DNA of 64,000 nucleotides, from contig JAUCZB010000010.1 in the NCBI GenBank assembly GCA_030373325.1, forward strand, positions 59,858 through 123,857, in the 5' to 3' direction. Below are positions 33,407 to 41,361 of this stretch, in pieces; position 1 is the stretch's first letter, and each line of letters begins with the position of its first letter. The position numbers and the translations under genes were made by a program. The notes below the pieces were generated by a model. It saw only the letters and a list, made by a program, of their open reading frames with translations, had not been told where the DNA came from and ran no database searches. The DNA is from Cyanobium sp. CZS25K. GTDB lineage: Bacteria; Cyanobacteriota; Cyanobacteriia; PCC-6307; Cyanobiaceae.

Positions 33407-34594
33407 TCAGGCCAATCGTTCCGGCTTCCATTCCGGAATGGCCCGGATCATGAAGGCGTCGAACATCGGCACGGTGAAGGCCGTCTGTCCATGCGCTGGG
33501 CTCCAGATCATCCCCTTCCTGATCAGGCCGTTGCGCAGCGGACCGGCCTGTTGCACCTTGATTCCGAGGGAATCGGCGATGTCGCCGGAGCGATGGGGAC
33601 CCGGGCCCAATGCCGCCATCGCTCGGAGGTAGTCCTGCTCCCGTGGCGTGAGACGATCGAAGCGCACCCGGAAAAAGCTCCGATCCAGGGCTTCCGTGGC
33701 CAGGGTGCTTGCTGTGGCCACATCCTCTTCACGGATGGGCGAATGAGCCGCCGTATTCCAGGAATGCTTCCCCCACTCCTGCAGGAAGTAGGGGTATCCC
33801 TCCGTGATCGAGAGGATGCTCGCCAGCGCTTCTGGGCTGATGGATTCACCTTCCTCCGTGATCGGATCGAGCAGGGCTGAGCAAGCAGCTTCCGGCTTCA
33901 ACGGCCCGACCTCTGGATAATCAAACAGCCTCTCCGCATACGACTTGGCCTCACCGGCAAGCGCGGCAACCTGCGGCAGGCCGGCGCCAAACAGGATCAC
34001 CGGCCAGCCCCGCTGGGCGATCCTGTGCATGGCCACGATCAGACCGCGCAGATCCTCCTCAACCAGGTATTGCACCTCATCCAGGAAGATCACAACACTG
34101 GTGTTGGCCGCTTGCGCGGCCTTGCCCACGGTGCCGAACAGCTCCGGCAGATCGATTTCGAGATTGCCACTGTCGGCCGTTGTTTCAGGCGAGATGGCCA
34201 CCTCGATCTCGCCGATCGATACCTTGAAGGCACTGGCAAAGCCACGCAAGGCTCCCAGGGCGCGTTGGGCAAGATCGCGCGCCTGCTCCACACGATTCAG
34301 GCGCAGCAGAACACTCTTGAGGGCCGGTGCCAGAAAGGCCGCGAGACGCTGGCCTTCCGGGGCCTCCAGCATCACCACGATGGAGCCCATGTCCTCGGCA
34401 ACCTGGGCGAGATGGTTGAGCAGGACGGTTTTTCCCACTCCGCGCAAACCCAGCAGCATCTGGCTTTTCTCCTGCCGACCCCGCCGGATACGCTCCAGGG
34501 CAAGGGTCGCCGCGTCGATGATCGATTCACGGCCGGCCAGTTCGGGCGGCCGGGCTCCGGCCCCCGGAGAGAATGGATTTCGCAGGGGATCCAC
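33407..34594 (-). CDS. AAA ATPase (Orc1/Cdc6-like NTPase of mobile-element type)
   Basis: A 395-residue ATPase from GTG 34594 (DPLRNPFSPGAG). Walker A GLRGVGKT is at 49-56 and Walker B VVIFLDEVQ near 167-175. The segment RNPFSPGAGARPPELAGRE is a signature of AAA_16/Orc1-like proteins that occur in plasmids, phage and defence islands. The C-terminal third is a winged-helix-like region (PREQDYLRAMAALGPG, SLGIKVQQAGPLRNGLI). It is tail-to-tail with hsdS (one base between the stops). A longer start with ATG 34642 is possible but less like the family. Role: probably DNA- or protein-remodelling; not assigned further. Confidence 0.8.
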   Translation of the reverse strand: MDPLRNPFSPGAGARPPELAGRESIIDAATLALERIRRGRQEKSQMLLGLRGVGKTVLLNHLAQVAEDMGSIVVMLEAPEGQRLAAFLAPALKSVLLRLNRVEQARDLAQRALGALRGFASAFKVSIGEIEVAISPETTADSGNLEIDLPELFGTVGKAAQAANTSVVIFLDEVQYLVEEDLRGLIVAMHRIAQRGWPVILFGAGLPQVAALAGEAKSYAERLFDYPEVGPLKPEAACSALLDPITEEGESISPEALASILSITEGYPYFLQEWGKHSWNTAAHSPIREEDVATASTLATEALDRSFFRVRFDRLTPREQDYLRAMAALGPGPHRSGDIADSLGIKVQQAGPLRNGLIRKGMIWSPAHGQTAFTVPMFDAFMIRAIPEWKPERLA

Positions 34595-35200
34595 GACGCT
34601 GTTCCACGGGGGATATCGAAGGATCTTAGGGTAAATTATCAAAGTATTCCAGGTTTATCCATGGATCGCGTGCATGGATCGACACCTGGCCCTCTCGAGC
34701 CGAGTGAGGCTCTCCCGACCCCGCAGCCTGAAGGGCCTCTCCATCTTCGTCGCCAATCAGATCCTGAGGCGGCGGCGGGATCGGGGCCTGCCGAAACTGC
34801 ACACTGCCGGACCGCAGGCCTACGACACCCTGGCGCCACGGCTGCGCGCTGTCGATGCCGTCGATCGGGGAGAGCAGGTGCCGGATCGGGGGGAGCTGGA
34901 GGCCGATCGAGGGGAGCAGCTGGCCCCTTCGTTGCTGGAGACCATTGGAGGGCTCGGCTCTCGCCCCAGGAAGCAGCCCCTGCGCCAGGTGATGGGGCAG
35001 CTCTTTGCCGTCCACTGTCGAACTCCTGCTTGGCTGGCAACCCAGCTCAGGATGGAGGCCGGCAATCGTTTCGATCGCCATCTCACGCCGATGGTGAGGG
35101 TCGACACGCTGGAGCGGCGATAGCCAGAGGCTCCACCCCAGCCGGAGCAGGCTGATCGAACAGCCTGGATCCAGAGCACACTTCGGCTCCCCGCCTCAGA
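34595..35200. other. Region without a recognisable gene between the ATPase and the hsdS-like remnant
   Basis: About 600 bases. A 149-codon open frame on the plus strand (34674-35123) and frames on the minus strand exist, but their amino acid composition (Arg/Gly/Leu in low-complexity order) and lack of any motif argue against real genes. The region may be residual DNA of the duplicated restriction locus. Confidence 0.45.
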
Positions 35201-35344
35201 ATGACCAAACCAAGCCACTCCCTGCTGGCCGCGTTCAAGCTGGATCCCGCCGGCTTTCGGGCCCAGCTGGCCTTGGATCAGGGCCTGGGGGCGATCCCGG
35301 AAACCGCGCAGGATGGGCAGGTGCTGCTGGAGGCGGTGGGTTGA
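35201..35344 (+). pseudogene. Duplicated, diverged 3' end of hsdS
   Basis: Bases 35222-35344 encode LLAAFKLDPAGFRAQLALDQ, then GLGAIPETAQDGQVLLEAVG, and match the last 40 codons of hsdS (33282-33405; LLAASELDPAGFRAQLALEQ, GLGVIRETAEDGQVLLEAAI) at the great majority of bases. An ATG at 35201 adds seven unrelated residues. The fragment is either the stub of a second hsdS gene or a duplicated end, and brackets the AAA ATPase together with the true hsdS end. Confidence 0.75.
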
Positions 35345-35374
35345 TGGGCCGGCCGCCCTCCCACTTGCAGCGCG

Positions 35375-35695
35375 TCAGCTCACCCCCAGATGAGCCGCGA
35401 TGCGAAGCAGCAGGGCCTCCATGCGATCCAGGCGGACTTCCAGCTGCGTCGGCTTGCTTTCCCGTAGGGCGGCCGGTGCCGACGGCCCGTCCCGCAGCCG
35501 GCGGATCAGGTCCGCCTTGCGCAGGCCGCTGGTGCCCCTGAGCCCCCGCTGGCGGCAGCGCTCCTTGAGCTGCCTGATGGTGAGCTCCTCCAGCCCATCG
35601 GTTGGCAGGGCCCCATCCAGCTCCCGCAGCAGCCGGGCATCCGCCTGGGCCAGTTCGCGCAGATTGCTGCGCAGCGCCTCAGCGATCCTGCCCAT
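35375..35695 (-). CDS. Small protein with SAP-like helix-extended-loop-helix motif
   Basis: A 106-residue protein from ATG 35695 (MGRIAEALRSNL). The middle holds LTIRQLKERCRQRGLRGTSG (about residues 38-57), continuing KADLIRRLRD, the pattern of SAP/Rho-N DNA-binding modules. The C-terminus is a short leucine-rich helix (RLDRMEALLLRIAAHLGV) that may make it oligomerise. Overlaps the end of the next upstream gene by 17 bases, so the two probably form an operon. Function unknown; DNA or RNA binding is an inference from the motif. Confidence 0.6.
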   Translation of the reverse strand: MGRIAEALRSNLRELAQADARLLRELDGALPTDGLEELTIRQLKERCRQRGLRGTSGLRKADLIRRLRDGPSAPAALRESKPTQLEVRLDRMEALLLRIAAHLGVS

Positions 35696-36176
35696 CGACC
35701 GGCTCGGCGTTGGTCTCCAGGGCGCCCCGCAGCGCCTGCTGCCGGGCCGCCAGCTCCTCAAAGCGCTCCTTGCCCAGGCGCCAGCGGTTCAGGAAGCGGA
35801 TCACCGCCTGCACCAGCCGAGCGATGCCGCCGCCGCCGCTGTAGGCCCGCCGCCCCCGCTGGTATTCGCCGAAGGCGATGCTCACCTCATCGCCCGCATC
35901 CTCCAGATGGTCCACCACATCGGTGACGATCTCGAGCATCGCGTAGGCCTCCGCCTTCACGCTCGCCTCCCGCGTGGCCAGGGCCCGCAGCCGCTGGCTC
36001 AGCTCGCGCAGCTGCTCCCCCTGGCGTTCGGCCCGGCTGCGGTGGATGCCGCGACTGATCATCAGGCTCTTGTAGTTGCCGCGCAGCTGCAGGTAGAGCG
36101 CATCCAGGCGGTCCCGCTCCAGGGCCGTCGGATCGCTGGGATAGGCCGAGGTGGGCGGCAGGGCCAGGGCGGGCAT
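35679..36176 (-). CDS. Helical protein of unknown function
   Basis: A 165-residue protein from ATG 36176 (MPALALPP). It is largely helical and charged: ERDRLDALYLQLRGNYKSLM, then RQGEQLRELSQRLRALATRE and MLEIVTDVVDHLEDAGDEV, suggesting coiled coils. A short hydrophobic patch GGGIARLVQAVIRFLNRW lies near 105-122. No enzyme motif. First gene of a two-gene leftward unit with the SAP-motif gene. Confidence 0.55.
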   Translation of the reverse strand: MPALALPPTSAYPSDPTALERDRLDALYLQLRGNYKSLMISRGIHRSRAERQGEQLRELSQRLRALATREASVKAEAYAMLEIVTDVVDHLEDAGDEVSIAFGEYQRGRRAYSGGGGIARLVQAVIRFLNRWRLGKERFEELAARQQALRGALETNAEPVDGQDR

Positions 36177-36297
36177 AGCTGTTGCGAGGGGCGACGCAGA
36201 GACCCATCCTCGCGTCAAGACCTGCGTGGCAGAGGGATTCACGCATGACCTTGCACCGCCCCACTGCCAGGATTGAGGCCAGAACCAACCCCACGTG

Positions 36298-36786
36298 ATG
36301 CCCCTGCCCCAGCTGATGCCGCTGTTGGCGGCCGTGGCGCTCACCCCCTGCCCGGCTCCCGTGAAAGCCCAGCTGGATGGCCTCTACCGCTGGCATGTGG
36401 CAGGGCAGGACCTGAGCGGTCCGATCGAGCTCAAGAGCCAGCAAAGCCGCTTCACCCCTGGGCTGTACCAGAAGCTGCGGCGCGCCTACGGACTCGATCC
36501 CGCCAGCGGTCGCTTCGTTGATTTCGATCTGTTCAGCGGCACCCAGGTGGGGACCTTCGGCGCCAAGGTGCTGGGCTGCAACGCCCTACCCAGCGGCGGG
36601 CTGGAAGCCCGGGTGGCCGTGCAGGCGGGCCTGCGCAACCGCCCCTTGGAGGCGCCGCAGCTGTTGCGCTATCAGCTGGTGCGCGGCCCTGGCGGCAGCT
36701 GGAAGATTGCCGACATCGTCTATTCCGATCCGGCCGGGTTCCGCCTTTCCAGCTACCTGAACGAGCTGCTGGCGCCCAGGCCATGA
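36298..36786 (+). CDS. Secreted protein, DUF3828-like
   Basis: A 162-residue exported protein. The signal peptide is MPLPQLMPLLAAVALTPCPA with possible cleavage near PVKA; a lipobox-like LTPC is present but is not a convincing lipoprotein site. The mature part starts with LDGLYRWHVAGQ and ends with SWKIADIVYSDPAGFRLSSYL, the C-terminal pattern of DUF3828-type proteins. ATG 36298 is used; a GTG directly upstream (36295) is possible. Divergent from the helical protein gene. Confidence 0.6.
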   Translation: MPLPQLMPLLAAVALTPCPAPVKAQLDGLYRWHVAGQDLSGPIELKSQQSRFTPGLYQKLRRAYGLDPASGRFVDFDLFSGTQVGTFGAKVLGCNALPSGGLEARVAVQAGLRNRPLEAPQLLRYQLVRGPGGSWKIADIVYSDPAGFRLSSYLNELLAPRP

Positions 36787-36817
36787 AGGCTGCAGCAGTT
36801 GCTGGGGGCGGGCGGAT

Positions 36818-37096
36818 TCAGCAGCTCTCCAGCGCTGACGGTTGGCCGCTGCCGGCTTGGGTCGACGCGTCAGGCCGACCCTGCTCGAGTCGCTCGGCGA
36901 GCCAGACCTTGATGATCGACTGACGGGTCACACCGAGGCGGGTGGCCTCATGGTCGAGTCGCTCGACCATCCAGAGGGGGAAATCCACGTTGACGCGCTT
37001 CTGCTGCAGGCGGGTGCGACGGGCACCATCGAGATCGAGTGCCTCCATCAAGGACTCGCCGACATCGAAGCGGCGATCGAATTCAGAGCTGTTCAT
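36818..37096 (-). CDS. brnA: BrnA-type antitoxin (ribbon-helix-helix)
   Basis: A 92-residue antitoxin with RVNVDFPLWMVERLDHEATRLGVTRQSIIKVWLAERLE (in two parts, about 34-70), the ribbon-helix-helix of BrnA antitoxins, and a disordered tail. The gene follows brnT with a 14-base overlap, the usual toxin-first arrangement. Confidence 0.85.
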   Translation of the reverse strand: MNSSEFDRRFDVGESLMEALDLDGARRTRLQQKRVNVDFPLWMVERLDHEATRLGVTRQSIIKVWLAERLEQGRPDASTQAGSGQPSALESC

Positions 37097-37346
37097 AGAG
37101 CTGGACCTCCTCCAGGCGGGAGCGACGGACGGAAATGATGCGGATGGTCTGGCCGCGATAGGTGATCACGGCCGACCAGTGCTTGCGATGAATCTGGCCA
37201 ATCACGAGGAAGCGCGGCTCTCCGGTGGTGCGTGCCGGGATTTCCAGCACGGCCGGATCACTCCAGAGGTCTCGAGCATCAACGAAATCAATGCCGTGCT
37301 TGGCCTTGTTGGCCTCGCTCTTGACCGGGTCAGACTCCACATCCAT
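37083..37346 (-). CDS. brnT: BrnT-type ribonuclease toxin
   Basis: An 87-residue toxin. Signature pieces: DPVKSEANKAKHGIDFVDAR near the start (the KHG-F motif), WSDPAVLEIPA, and the C-terminal strand pair GQTIRIISVRRSRLEEVQLYE. BrnT toxins have a RelE-like fold and cleave RNA. ATG 37346 starts right at the divergent unknown gene's upstream region. Confidence 0.87.
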   Translation of the reverse strand: MDVESDPVKSEANKAKHGIDFVDARDLWSDPAVLEIPARTTGEPRFLVIGQIHRKHWSAVITYRGQTIRIISVRRSRLEEVQLYEQL

Positions 37347-37444
37347 GATGCGCTGATTCTATGCCTTTTCCGCCCCCAGCGACGCCTGAATCGCCGCTCC
37401 TGCCGGGTGCCAGGGTCAGACGTCCCGTCGCCCGGTCCGAAACG

Positions 37445-37780
37445 ATGGCGCACCCGTCAACCGCGCAGCTCGTCCACCTGGTGCGGCGGGGGGTGGCCCT
37501 GTTCTTCGTGTTCATGCTCAGCGCCGAGCTGCCCGGCCAGCTTTTCCACCTTGCCCAGCACCTGAGCGGGCCGGGGCCGGACGCCATCGCCGAGACCCTC
37601 GAACACCTCGGGGTACTGCTGGGCTATCTGCTGGGCCTGGTCTGCGCCCTGTTCCTTGGCCAGCAGCAGCTCTGCCGCACGCGCCTGCAGGCGTCCTACC
37701 CGCCGCGCGAGCCCGTCCCGATGGCCATGCATGGCCTCGGCCTGGCCTCCGGTCTGCTGGCACTGGCGCTGCAGCGCTGA
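37445..37780 (+). CDS. Small membrane protein of unknown function
   Basis: A 111-residue protein from ATG 37445, with hydrophobic segments at about 15-32 (GVALFFVFMLSAELPG), 58-75 and 98-110. No conserved family is recognised. A longer reading with an ATG at 37361 adds a proline-rich segment. Divergent from brnT. Confidence 0.45.
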   Translation: MAHPSTAQLVHLVRRGVALFFVFMLSAELPGQLFHLAQHLSGPGPDAIAETLEHLGVLLGYLLGLVCALFLGQQQLCRTRLQASYPPREPVPMAMHGLGLASGLLALALQR

Positions 37781-37862
37781 ACCAGGGACGGGATCCCCGA
37801 ACCGATCATCCGCAACCTTGACGAAGCCACCAAGGCCCAGTTGGGGTGATGGAGGCCCAGAT

Positions 37863-38495
37863 TCATCTCCCGCCTGGACTTAAGGCCAGACACGTCAACA
37901 CCCCACTCAGATAAGCCCCCGTATCAATCCCAATCCGATGCGGCAGCCGCGTCACCTTGAAGTCATGGCGAAACGTATGCCCATGCACCACGGTGTACGG
38001 CAATCCATGGGGCCGGCTCAGAAACGGCCGCCGGATCCAGATCAGATCGTCCGTGGCCTGATGCTCCAGGCGGATGTCGGGGCGCACGCCCGCATGCACG
38101 AACAGATAGCGGCCGCGGACCGCCGTGTAAGGCAGCTGCTCGAACCAGGCCTGGCGCTCGCGGGCCAGGGGCAGCAGGTCGGGGTTGGCGCCGTTGCACA
38201 GCCACAGCTCCACGTCCCCATCCGGCGCTCTCGGTGCCATGGCGTTCAGCAGCATCTGCTCGTGGTTGCCCCGCAGCACCGTCACCGCCGCCAGGCCGTA
38301 GGCGGCGGGGTTCTCCTGCAGCTGCCACACCCGCTCCAGCACCTTCCGATCGCCATCGGCTTCCGGTGCCCGGTCGATCAGGTCCCCCAGGAAGATCAGC
38401 TCGGCGCCTGAATCCAGGTGTGGGGTGAGTTCCTGCTCCAGCAGGGAGGCGCAGCCGTGCACATCCCCGATCGCCACCACCTCAGGTCTGTTCAT
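37863..38495 (-). CDS. PPP-family metallophosphatase (diadenosine/serine-threonine type)
   Basis: A 210-residue metal-dependent phosphoesterase. The motif set is complete: GDVHG at 10-14, GDLIDR at 37-42, GNHE at 76-79, then the later HAG and GH histidines (VHAGVRPDI, VHGHTFRHDF). Related bacterial enzymes act on phosphoproteins or dinucleoside polyphosphates. The start (ATG 38495 or 38498) overlaps the end of the VWA gene by about 14 bases, so the two form an operon. The product is slightly short but complete. Confidence 0.85.
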   Translation of the reverse strand: MNRPEVVAIGDVHGCASLLEQELTPHLDSGAELIFLGDLIDRAPEADGDRKVLERVWQLQENPAAYGLAAVTVLRGNHEQMLLNAMAPRAPDGDVELWLCNGANPDLLPLARERQAWFEQLPYTAVRGRYLFVHAGVRPDIRLEHQATDDLIWIRRPFLSRPHGLPYTVVHGHTFRHDFKVTRLPHRIGIDTGAYLSGVLTCLALSPGGR

Positions 38496-39738
38496 CATCG
38501 CTCTCCCACACGTTGAGGCTGGAGCGCTGCGATTCGCGGCGCAGGTTCTTGCGGCTGCGCTTCGGATCACTCTTGAGCAGGGCCAGCTTCTCGCTGAGCA
38601 GGTCGAGCTCCCTGGCGAGCCTCGGGGTGGCGGGCATCGCCGACAGGTCGCCGAACAGCTTGCCCAGGCTGACGCTGGCGCTGCCGACATCGCCGCGATC
38701 GAGGTCGGCGATCACGCGCCGGCGTTCACGGTTGGCCTTGAGCAGCGCCAGCTGTTCAGCCACCGCGTCATCGGGCTCCAGCTGCTGGATCTCGTCACCG
38801 GCCATCACCGGCAGGTGCAGGTGCTCGATCAGACTCTGGCGTTCGCCGCTGCCGGGGGCCTCCCAGGCCAGCCGCACGCTGAGGATCTCCTGGTTCGGGA
38901 CCCAGGCGGGCAGCTCCAGCTGCAGGCCCACGTTGAGCTCCTGACCGGCGCGCAGGTTGGGCAGCTGGTGGTTGCCGGCGCCGGTGGGCTTGAGGTCGTT
39001 GAGCAGATCGACCACGTGCGCGCCGTGCTTGCCCCGCAGGCCCAGACTCACCCGTCGCCCGAAGGTGGTGGCCAGACCCTGGAGCTCGGAGGCGTAGAGG
39101 TCGGCCAGCTGGCTGGGGGTTTCGATGTGGGCCAGGGTGCCGTCACCCGCGGCGGCCATCGCCCCCATCAGGTCTTCGTCGAAGTCGTCCCCCAGACCGA
39201 AGGCGCTGGTGCTGATGCCCCGCTGGGTGAGGCCCTCCACCTTGGCGGCGATCTGGTCGGTGTCGGTGAGGCCATGGTTGGCCTGCCCATCGGAGAGCAG
39301 CAGCACCCGGTTCATCGCCCCGGGGTCGAGACGTTCGGCCACCTGGGTGGCGCCCGCCCGCCAGCCATCGAACAGGGCGGTGCTGCCGCCGCTGTGGATC
39401 ACGTTGATCGCGGCGATGAAGGGCTGGGGGTCGGCCACGGGCATGGAGGGCACCACCACCGTCACCTCGTCGTCAAAGCTGACGATGGCGAGGCGATCGC
39501 GGCCGGTGAGCTCGCCGGCCAGAAAGCGGGCGGCCTTGCGGGCGTAGCTGAGCTTGGTGCCGCCCATGGAGCCGGAACGGTCGATCACCAGGGCCAGGTT
39601 GAGGGGCGGCCGCTCGCGCCGGATGGCGTCGGCGCGCGCCGGCGGTGGGGTGATCGTGAGCAGAAGATCGAGGGTCGAGGGGCGATCGGAGGCCACCGCC
39701 GGCCGCAGGGGCCGGAAGCGCAGGGTGGGACGGGTCAT
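38482..39738 (-). CDS. VWA-domain protein
   Basis: A 418-residue protein with a VWA fold of the VIT/inter-alpha-inhibitor style: MIDAS motif DRSGSMGG at 53-60, then LSDGQANHG and an acidic FDEDL region. Residues about 270-360 look like a beta-rich accessory domain, and the C-terminus is charged and helical (LARELDLLSEKLALLKSD), ending in a basic-acidic tail. No signal peptide. Located between a MerR regulator and a phosphatase gene on the same strand. The VWA domain probably binds metal-dependently to a partner protein; role unknown. Confidence 0.8.
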   Translation of the reverse strand: MTRPTLRFRPLRPAVASDRPSTLDLLLTITPPPARADAIRRERPPLNLALVIDRSGSMGGTKLSYARKAARFLAGELTGRDRLAIVSFDDEVTVVVPSMPVADPQPFIAAINVIHSGGSTALFDGWRAGATQVAERLDPGAMNRVLLLSDGQANHGLTDTDQIAAKVEGLTQRGISTSAFGLGDDFDEDLMGAMAAAGDGTLAHIETPSQLADLYASELQGLATTFGRRVSLGLRGKHGAHVVDLLNDLKPTGAGNHQLPNLRAGQELNVGLQLELPAWVPNQEILSVRLAWEAPGSGERQSLIEHLHLPVMAGDEIQQLEPDDAVAEQLALLKANRERRRVIADLDRGDVGSASVSLGKLFGDLSAMPATPRLARELDLLSEKLALLKSDPKRSRKNLRRESQRSSLNVWESDDEQT

Positions 39739-39775
39739 GGTGGGGGGGGGGAAGCGATGGGACGGGGGAAACGTT

Positions 39776-40429
39776 TCAGCGGGAGGCGTCGTCGAGCAGG
39801 GCGTTGAGCCGGTCCAGGAGGTGCTGGAGCCATTGCTGGCGCCGGGGGCCGGCAGGAGGAGGCAGAACGGAGTCGCGGACGTGCACTTCGATGCCGGGAG
39901 AGAGGGTGAAACGCAGCCAACGGCTGCCGTTGTCGCTGGAGCGGGATCCGGAGGGGGAGCGGGAGGACAGGGGTTTGTTGAGCATCCCAAGAACGGAGCC
40001 CATCGCGGCGGCTTTTCGTGCGAAGGACGAAGACGCCCCTGACGCTGCACCGACGTCGTCAGCCGCGGACGGCAGATCCCGCAGGTACTGAAGGGCCTCG
40101 TTGGCGGAGGGAGCGGTGGCCGCCGCCCCTTCCCCATCGAGCTGCTCCAGCTGTTGCTCCAGATCGGCGTCGGCCAGAACACAGAAGGGAGCGATGGCGG
40201 AGAGGCTCAGCCCGCGCCGGGCCAGGGCGCGCACCAGCACCAGCTGCAGCAGGTGCCGGTGGCCGTACACCGCGCTGCGCCCCTCCCTGCCGGGGCGATC
40301 GATCAACCCCTGGGTGGCATAGAGACGCACCGTGCGTGGCGAGATCTCCTCCCCCAGCAGGTCGCCGGCGGCAACGAGGAGATCCTCGAGGCCGTAGAGA
40401 GCATCAGCGGGAGCGGAGACCTTGACCAT
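39776..40429 (-). CDS. MerR-family transcriptional regulator
   Basis: A 217-residue regulator with an N-terminal MerR winged helix (about 10-75): EEISPRTVRLYATQGLIDRP and GRSAVYGHRHLLQLVLVRAL. The middle has a Leu-rich dimerisation helix (LADADLEQQLEQLDG), and the rest is a low-complexity serine-rich linker with a C-terminal beta domain (SRWLRFTLSPGIEVHV) and a helix. No cysteine pattern for metal or redox sensing is seen. First gene of a leftward unit with the VWA and phosphatase genes and divergent from the M28 peptidase. Confidence 0.8.
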   Translation of the reverse strand: MVKVSAPADALYGLEDLLVAAGDLLGEEISPRTVRLYATQGLIDRPGREGRSAVYGHRHLLQLVLVRALARRGLSLSAIAPFCVLADADLEQQLEQLDGEGAAATAPSANEALQYLRDLPSAADDVGAASGASSSFARKAAAMGSVLGMLNKPLSSRSPSGSRSSDNGSRWLRFTLSPGIEVHVRDSVLPPPAGPRRQQWLQHLLDRLNALLDDASR

Positions 40430-40443
40430 CCCCTAATGATCCA

Positions 40444-40467
40444 CACTTGCAGTGCAGGTGTCAAGTG
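40444..40467. promoter_or_regulatory. Candidate MerR operator (inverted repeat)
   Basis: CACTTG (40444-40449) and CAAGTG (40462-40467) are perfect inverted half-sites around a 12-base spacer. The site sits 14 bases before the MerR start and 32 bases before the M28 peptidase start, in the shared intergenic region. It fits a MerR-type control site for both directions. Confidence 0.5.
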
Positions 40468-40499
40468 AGTAGGCTTCGTGCCCCATCCACCGCCTCGCC

Positions 40500-41339
40500 A
40501 TGGACCATCCCGCACCCGACCCCGCGCCCCTGCTGGAACACCTGCAGCACCTGGCCCGACCCCGCCATGCACGCTGGGATCCCATGGGCCTGATGGCGGT
40601 TCGCGCCTATCTCACCGAGCAGCTGGGCGCCCTGGGGCCGGTGCAGGAACACCACTTCCGTGAGGGCATCGATGCGGGCACCAACTTGATCCTCAAGCTC
40701 CCCGGCCAGCGCCCGGAGCTCGATCCCCTGCTGGTGGCGGCCCACTACGACGGCCCCCTGCACTCGATCGGCGCCGACGACAACGCCTCCGGCCTGGCGG
40801 CCCTGATCGAGCTGGCCCGGCACTGGGCCGCCGAGCCGCCGCGGCGGCCGGTGTGGATCGTGGCCTTCGACCAGGAGGAATGGGGCATGCTCGGCAGCAC
40901 GGCCCTGGCCGGTGAACTCAAGGCCAGCGGCCAGACGCTCAAGCTGATGGTGAGCCTGGAGATGCTGGCCTACACCGCCTCCACCCAGAGCTATCCCCAT
41001 CCCGCGATGCGGGCGATCTATGGCGATCGGGGCGAGTTCATCGCCGTGGTGGGCAACCTGGGCTCCGCAACGATGTTGCCTGGCCTGGCAAGCCGCATGG
41101 GGAAGCACGTGATCACCAAGGTGCTGCCGGTGCCCGATGCCGGCCGCTCGATTCCCGATGTGCGGCTCAGCGATCACAGCCCGTTCTGGGATGCGGGCTA
41201 CGACGCCGTGATGGTGACCGACACCTCATTCATGCGCAACCCGCACTACCACCAGATGAGCGACACGATCGACACGCTGGATCTGCCGTTTCTGGCGGCC
41301 GTCACTGAGGGGTTGAAGGCGGGGTTGAACGCGCTCTGA
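40500..41339 (+). CDS. M28-family zinc peptidase
   Basis: A 279-residue aminopeptidase-like metalloprotein. The metal ligands are visible: H82 in AAHYDGP, D93 in GADDNASG, E126/E127 in FDQEEWG, E157 in VSLEML and a C-terminal His in HYHQMSDTID near 258. This is the di-zinc layout of M28 aminopeptidases. No signal peptide, so cytoplasmic. Divergent from the MerR/VWA/phosphatase set. Confidence 0.88.
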   Translation: MDHPAPDPAPLLEHLQHLARPRHARWDPMGLMAVRAYLTEQLGALGPVQEHHFREGIDAGTNLILKLPGQRPELDPLLVAAHYDGPLHSIGADDNASGLAALIELARHWAAEPPRRPVWIVAFDQEEWGMLGSTALAGELKASGQTLKLMVSLEMLAYTASTQSYPHPAMRAIYGDRGEFIAVVGNLGSATMLPGLASRMGKHVITKVLPVPDAGRSIPDVRLSDHSPFWDAGYDAVMVTDTSFMRNPHYHQMSDTIDTLDLPFLAAVTEGLKAGLNAL

Positions 41340-41361
41340 GCCTGGGACTGTTCGATCCGGT

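Noticed and set aside
34674..35123. A 149-codon plus-strand frame in the gap beside the AAA ATPase
   Set aside because: No family motif, no plausible start signal, and competing frames on the other strand of similar length.
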